A DNA stretch of 64,000 bases from contig CM049319.1 of NCBI GenBank assembly GCA_026874595.1, forward strand, positions 56,242,917 through 56,306,916. Direction: 5' to 3'. The notes beneath the pieces were generated by a model that saw only the letters and a list, made by a program, of their open reading frames with translations, made no database searches and had not been told where the DNA came from. This document shows, piece by piece, positions 63,200 through 64,000 of the stretch. Within the stretch, counting starts at the first letter, position 1, and the number at the start of each line of letters is the position of its first letter. The translations under genes and the position numbers were made by a program. Origin of the DNA: Sipunculus nudus. Its lineage: Eukaryota; Annelida; Sipuncula; Golfingiida; Sipunculidae.

Positions 63200-63700
63200 T
63201 TCAGGAAACCCATAGTACCAAGACTGCAAAGAAATTATGGCTTGCTGTATGGGGTAGTTAAGTGTACTTTAGTCACGGAGAAAGCAACTCTCGCTATCCT
63301 AAAAATGGTGTACAACATTAAGTCCATTCATACAAAACTGATGGAGATATATATATAATAATGGATTTATCCTTAGGTAATGTGCAGCAAACACTAGCAA
63401 ATATTTATGGTCCGAATATTGATAAACCAGACTCAACAGGGAATATGTTTAAAAATGCGTCTCAAATTGACAATCGTCACATAATTGACCTGAATTTTGT
63501 CATAGACCGAAAAAAGACAGAAAAGTAGAACGTCAAAGTACATTTGTAAGATCACAGGAAACATTAAAATTATGGAGGGAATAGTTGTCTCTGATTAATA
63601 TATGGAGACAACATCATGGTAATACACAGGAATTTACATGGAAAAGATGAAATCCTGCGCTAATACGTATGGACTATTTTCTGAACCATGAAGGACTTTT
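63200..63700 (+). pseudogene. L1-like ORF2 endonuclease fragment
   Basis: The APE-type endonuclease of non-LTR retrotransposons nicks target DNA for target-primed reverse transcription. Here 63361-63528 reads MDLSLGNVQQTLANIYGPNI and then DKPD, matching the 'L.NIYGPN.D.P' signature; HIIDLNFVIDR stands where the catalytic 'GDFN...D' would be, so G-D is lost. After a stop, pieces in shifting frames read TLKLWRE, IWRQHHGNTQEFTWKR and NPALIRMDYFLN, matching 'L.D.WR..(N/H)P....(F/Y)TW......RIDYFL'. Frameshifts, stops and the missing catalytic pair show it is dead. The reverse transcriptase would lie beyond the window end. Confidence 0.6.
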
Positions 63701-64000
63701 TCACCTTATTCGCCCACATGTATTTATTTCTTGGTAAAAGTAGATGGCGTGATCTGCTTACTTTGTTTTATATTCAGCCCTTAGCAGTCATTAAAGTGTG
63801 AACAGCTAATATAGAGGCATCGTACATACCATTAGAGAAGTAAAAGCCTGTTCATCAATTGTGCTTAATAATATCTCTGTGATCATACAAAGTTTTTAGG
63901 AGAGTGGGTCGATCAATTTATTTACAACTTTCTTGGGCATATTTGGGAAATCTCAACCCAACATAAATTACAAACGCTTAAAAAGTACTGGAGATTTATT
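63701..64000 (+). pseudogene. Continuation of the decayed LINE, cut by window end
   Basis: AT-rich sequence following the endonuclease signature; frames are broken. In an L1-type element this would be the linker between endonuclease and reverse transcriptase. Nothing specific is readable. Confidence 0.3.

Overview
The window looks like gene-poor, AT-rich nuclear DNA from a metazoan, most likely a bivalve mollusc. There is no prokaryotic or organellar gene content and almost no long open reading frame. What is present is a dense set of microsatellites, minisatellites, tRNA-derived SINEs, MITE-like elements, decayed L1-like LINE pieces, and tandem-repeat-bearing elements of the kind described in bivalves (pearl/MgE/DTC84, related to non-autonomous Helentron 'HINE' elements). 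The species cannot be named from sequence alone, and the mollusc assignment is an inference from the repeat types.

Layout. 1-2.1 kb: featureless. 2.2-4.75 kb: a degenerate element with a GTC-rich microsatellite and tandem units carrying the palindrome GGTGGCGCCACC. 6.3-7.4 kb: a dispersed repeat, a (TA)n tract and an LTR-like segment with a TATA box. 7.9-8.9 kb: two dispersed repeats. 12.5-13.2, 15.9-16.5 and 36.1-36.7 kb: three MITE-like elements with related inverted termini. 19.0-19.7 kb: a GGATCC-containing minisatellite. 21.7-22.3 kb: a GA-rich block. 23.1-23.6 and 46.4-46.8 kb: a ~450 bp dispersed pair. 25.5-26.3 kb: an opposite-strand copy of an element that recurs at 51.5-54.1 kb. 28.8 and 37.8 kb: two minus-strand SINEs. 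32.9-33.0 kb: the best protein-coding evidence, a minus-strand first exon with a signal peptide and a consensus splice donor. 37.1 and 59.9-60.2 kb: two Harbinger-like MITEs. 38.6-39.4 kb: a 23-bp minisatellite. 42.4-43.9 kb: three copies of a five-copy dispersed family. 45.1-45.8 kb: a (TAG)n block. 48.7-54.5 kb: a three-level nest of tandem-repeat elements. 55.9-59.8 kb: a ~3.9 kb element with long inverted arms around a satellite of hairpin monomers. 60.8-64.0 kb: a decayed plus-strand L1-like LINE cut by the window end.

No set of genes works together here; the only interactions visible are between mobile elements. Insertions go repeatedly into oligo-T tracts of older repeats, and tandem monomers expand inside elements. 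The strongest candidates for something undescribed are the inverted-arm/hairpin-satellite element (55.9-59.8 kb) and the nested T-tract insertions (48.7-54.5 kb). All similarities were judged by eye; no database search or alignment program was run.
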